NCBI RefSeq assembly: GCF_029846275.1
Contig: NZ_JARVWS010000002.1
Span: forward strand, 496,001-560,000
DNA length: 64,000 bases
Origin: Nocardioides sp. CER19
GTDB lineage: Bacteria; Actinomycetota; Actinomycetes; Propionibacteriales; Nocardioidaceae
Reading direction: 5' to 3'
This document shows positions 62,609-64,000 of this stretch, one piece after another (position 1 is the first letter of the stretch; each line of letters opens with the position of its first letter). The position numbers and the translations under genes were made by a program. The notes beneath the pieces are model-generated. The model saw only the letters and a list, made by a program, of their open reading frames with translations. It was not told the origin of the DNA and ran no database searches.

Positions 62609-63241
62609 GTGACCGCAGCGACCTGGACCGAGATCAGCACGCTCGACGAGCTCGTCGGCCTGGTCGGGGAGCCCAACGAGCGGGCCCGCACCAAGGGTCG
62701 CGAGCGGCTGCTCCAGGTCGACCGCGACTGGTTGGCCGCGACGCCGTTCTGCGTGCTCGCCACCGCCGACGCGGACGGGCGCTGCGATGCCTCGCCGAAG
62801 GGCGACCCGGCCGGCCGGCTGGTCCACGTCATCGACGACACCACGATCGCGATCGCCGAGCGGCCCGGCAACAAGCGGGTCGACGGCTACCGCAACGTGC
62901 TGGCGAACCCCCACGTCGGGCTGGACTTCCTGATCCCGGGCCGCGGCGACACGCTCCGCATCAACGGCCGCGCCCGGCTGGTGTCCGACGCACCGTTCTT
63001 CGACGAGATGATGGTCCGGGGCAAGCGGCCGGTGCTCGCGCTGGTCGTCGAGATCGAGGAGATCTTCTTCCACTGCAGCAAGGCGCTCCTGCGCAGCGCG
63101 CTGTGGAAGCCGGAGACCTGGGCGCCGGACGCCCGCGTGCCGCGGCGCGCCGTCATCGCCAAGGAGGTCGAGAACGCCCCGGGCACGCTCGAGGAGCTCG
63201 AGGCCTACTACGGCCCGTCCTACGAGAAGGGCCTCTACTGA
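62609..63241 (+). CDS. PPOX-family FMN-binding protein (MSMEG_1061 type)
   Basis: This 210-residue split-barrel flavoprotein of the pyridoxamine-5-phosphate-oxidase-like family has FCVLATADADGRCDASPKGD, AIAERPGNKRVDGYRNVLAN and GLDFLIPGRGDTLRINGRAR. The last third has VVEIEEIFFHCSKALLRSAL. Members use FMN or F420. GTG 62609 is used. Its stop overlaps the dapF ATG. Confidence 0.9.
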   Translation: MTAATWTEISTLDELVGLVGEPNERARTKGRERLLQVDRDWLAATPFCVLATADADGRCDASPKGDPAGRLVHVIDDTTIAIAERPGNKRVDGYRNVLANPHVGLDFLIPGRGDTLRINGRARLVSDAPFFDEMMVRGKRPVLALVVEIEEIFFHCSKALLRSALWKPETWAPDARVPRRAVIAKEVENAPGTLEELEAYYGPSYEKGLY

Positions 63242-64000
63242 TGGCCTATCCCTTCCTCAAGGGACACGGCACGGAGAACGACTTCGTCCTCCTGCCCGAC
63301 CACGACGGCACGGTGCACGGCGAGCTGGCGGCCGAGCGCGTGCGAGCGCTGTGCGACCGCCGGGCCGGCATCGGCGGCGACGGCGTGCTGCGTGTCGTCC
63401 GCAGCAGCGCCCACGCGCCGGAGTACGCCGACCGGGCCGAGTGGTTCATGGACTACCGCAACTCCGATGGCTCCACCTCCGAGATGTGCGGCAACGGGAT
63501 CCGGGTCTTCGCCCGCCACCTCGTCGACGCGGGCCTGGCCGACCCGGCCGGCGGTATCCCGATCGGCACCCGCGCGGGCCTGAAGACGGTCTACGTCGAC
63601 GGCGACCAGATCACCGCCGACCTGGGCACGCCGCAGCTGTTCGGCTCGTCAGCGGTCTCCGTCGGCGACTGGACGTGGAGCGCGCGCCACGTCGACATGG
63701 GCAACCCGCACGCGGTGGTGTTCCTCGACAACCCTGCCGACCTCGACCCGCACGGGCCGGTCGGTCCGCTGCTCGACCCGCCGGAGCACGACGAGGACGT
63801 CTACCCCCACGGCGTCAACGTCGAGTTCGTCGTCCGCGTCGCCGACCGGCACGTCCGGATGCGGGTGCACGAGCGGGGGAGCGGGGAGACCCGGTCCTGC
63901 GGCACCGGCGCCTGCGCGGTCATGGTCGCCACGGCCGACGCCGACGGCGCGGCCCGCGAGACGCCGTACGTCGTCGACGTTCCCGGCGGCCGGCTCACCA
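63241..64000 (+). CDS. dapF: Diaminopimelate epimerase, cut by window edge
   Basis: DapF epimerises LL- to meso-diaminopimelate for lysine and peptidoglycan synthesis. The visible 253 residues include KGHGTENDFVLLPDHDG, the catalytic C83 in EMCGNGIRVFARHL, VDMGNPHAVVFLDNP, PHGVNVEFV and the second catalytic C220 in RSCGTGACAVMVA. ATG 63241 overlaps the previous stop. The end lies beyond the window, with probably about 20 residues missing. In related genomes miaB, miaA and dapF are neighbours. Confidence 0.94.
   Translation, partial: MAYPFLKGHGTENDFVLLPDHDGTVHGELAAERVRALCDRRAGIGGDGVLRVVRSSAHAPEYADRAEWFMDYRNSDGSTSEMCGNGIRVFARHLVDAGLADPAGGIPIGTRAGLKTVYVDGDQITADLGTPQLFGSSAVSVGDWTWSARHVDMGNPHAVVFLDNPADLDPHGPVGPLLDPPEHDEDVYPHGVNVEFVVRVADRHVRMRVHERGSGETRSCGTGACAVMVATADADGAARETPYVVDVPGGRLT

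Overview
The window is high-GC DNA from a motile actinobacterium, most likely a Nocardioides-type member of the Propionibacteriales. The evidence is the GC-rich third codon positions, frequent GTG starts, and actinobacterial families: SepX/GlpR, LCP, Rpf, SigK/RskA, F420-type oxidoreductase, eukaryote-type UGPase, FmdB and the GluABCD importer. The genus is an inference; there is no rRNA gene in the window. Almost all of the sequence is coding. Operons are tight, many stop and start codons overlap (ATGA, GTGA), and strong inverted-repeat terminators sit between convergent genes.

Left block (1-16303), motility and chemotaxis. On the minus strand are fliD (cut by the window edge) and a short flagellin fliC. 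Two tandem paralogous glycosyltransferases follow, then the flagellar sigma factor fliA (minus). The plus-strand operon flgN-flgK-flgL-fliW-csrA comes next, then cheA-cheW, a DevR-like orphan response regulator, an unknown protein, and a methyl-accepting chemotaxis protein. Shared CTCA-N16-GCCGA(A/T) promoter sequences stand before fliC, cheA and the chemoreceptor gene, with weaker versions before fliA and flgN, so FliA probably drives the block and itself. The fliC leader carries a GGA-loop hairpin plus a GGA-rich Shine-Dalgarno, which fits flagellin control by CsrA/FliW.

Middle block (16433-31016), housekeeping. It holds an F420-type oxidoreductase, orphan cytochrome oxidase subunit I, tRNA-Arg, an LCP protein, MscL, a SAF-domain protein, FmdB, 5-FCL, UGPase, the molybdenum-cofactor genes moeA-moaC-mog, a GNAT acetyltransferase, SepX, tRNA-Ala, a broken ArsC-like phosphatase fragment, HU, a DUF2630 protein, a LysE exporter and an unknown protein preceded by a 12-codon upstream ORF.

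31042-34669 is a SigK regulon module on the minus strand: molybdopterin oxidoreductase, fasciclin lipoprotein, sigK and rskA, with two SigK-like promoters. 34735-42040 holds gnd, a cation-diffusion exporter, a nickel transporter behind a Nur-like box, a protein mannosyltransferase, rsmI and tatD. 42063-48429 holds a secreted M6 protease, an RpfB-like factor, rsmA and ispE.

Right block (48445-64000). It starts with an ABC-F protein carrying an in-frame repeat insertion, a MarR regulator divergent from a methyltransferase-VOC pair, a DUF4442 protein, a PEBP lipoprotein and the glutamate-type importer gluABCD, with a palindromic element between gluB and gluC. A Ser/Gly-periodic small membrane protein lies divergent to miaB. 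After it come miaA, a RibD-like reductase, gamma-glutamyltransferase, a PPOX flavoprotein and the start of dapF. I saw no phage, insertion sequence with transposase, CRISPR array or rRNA.
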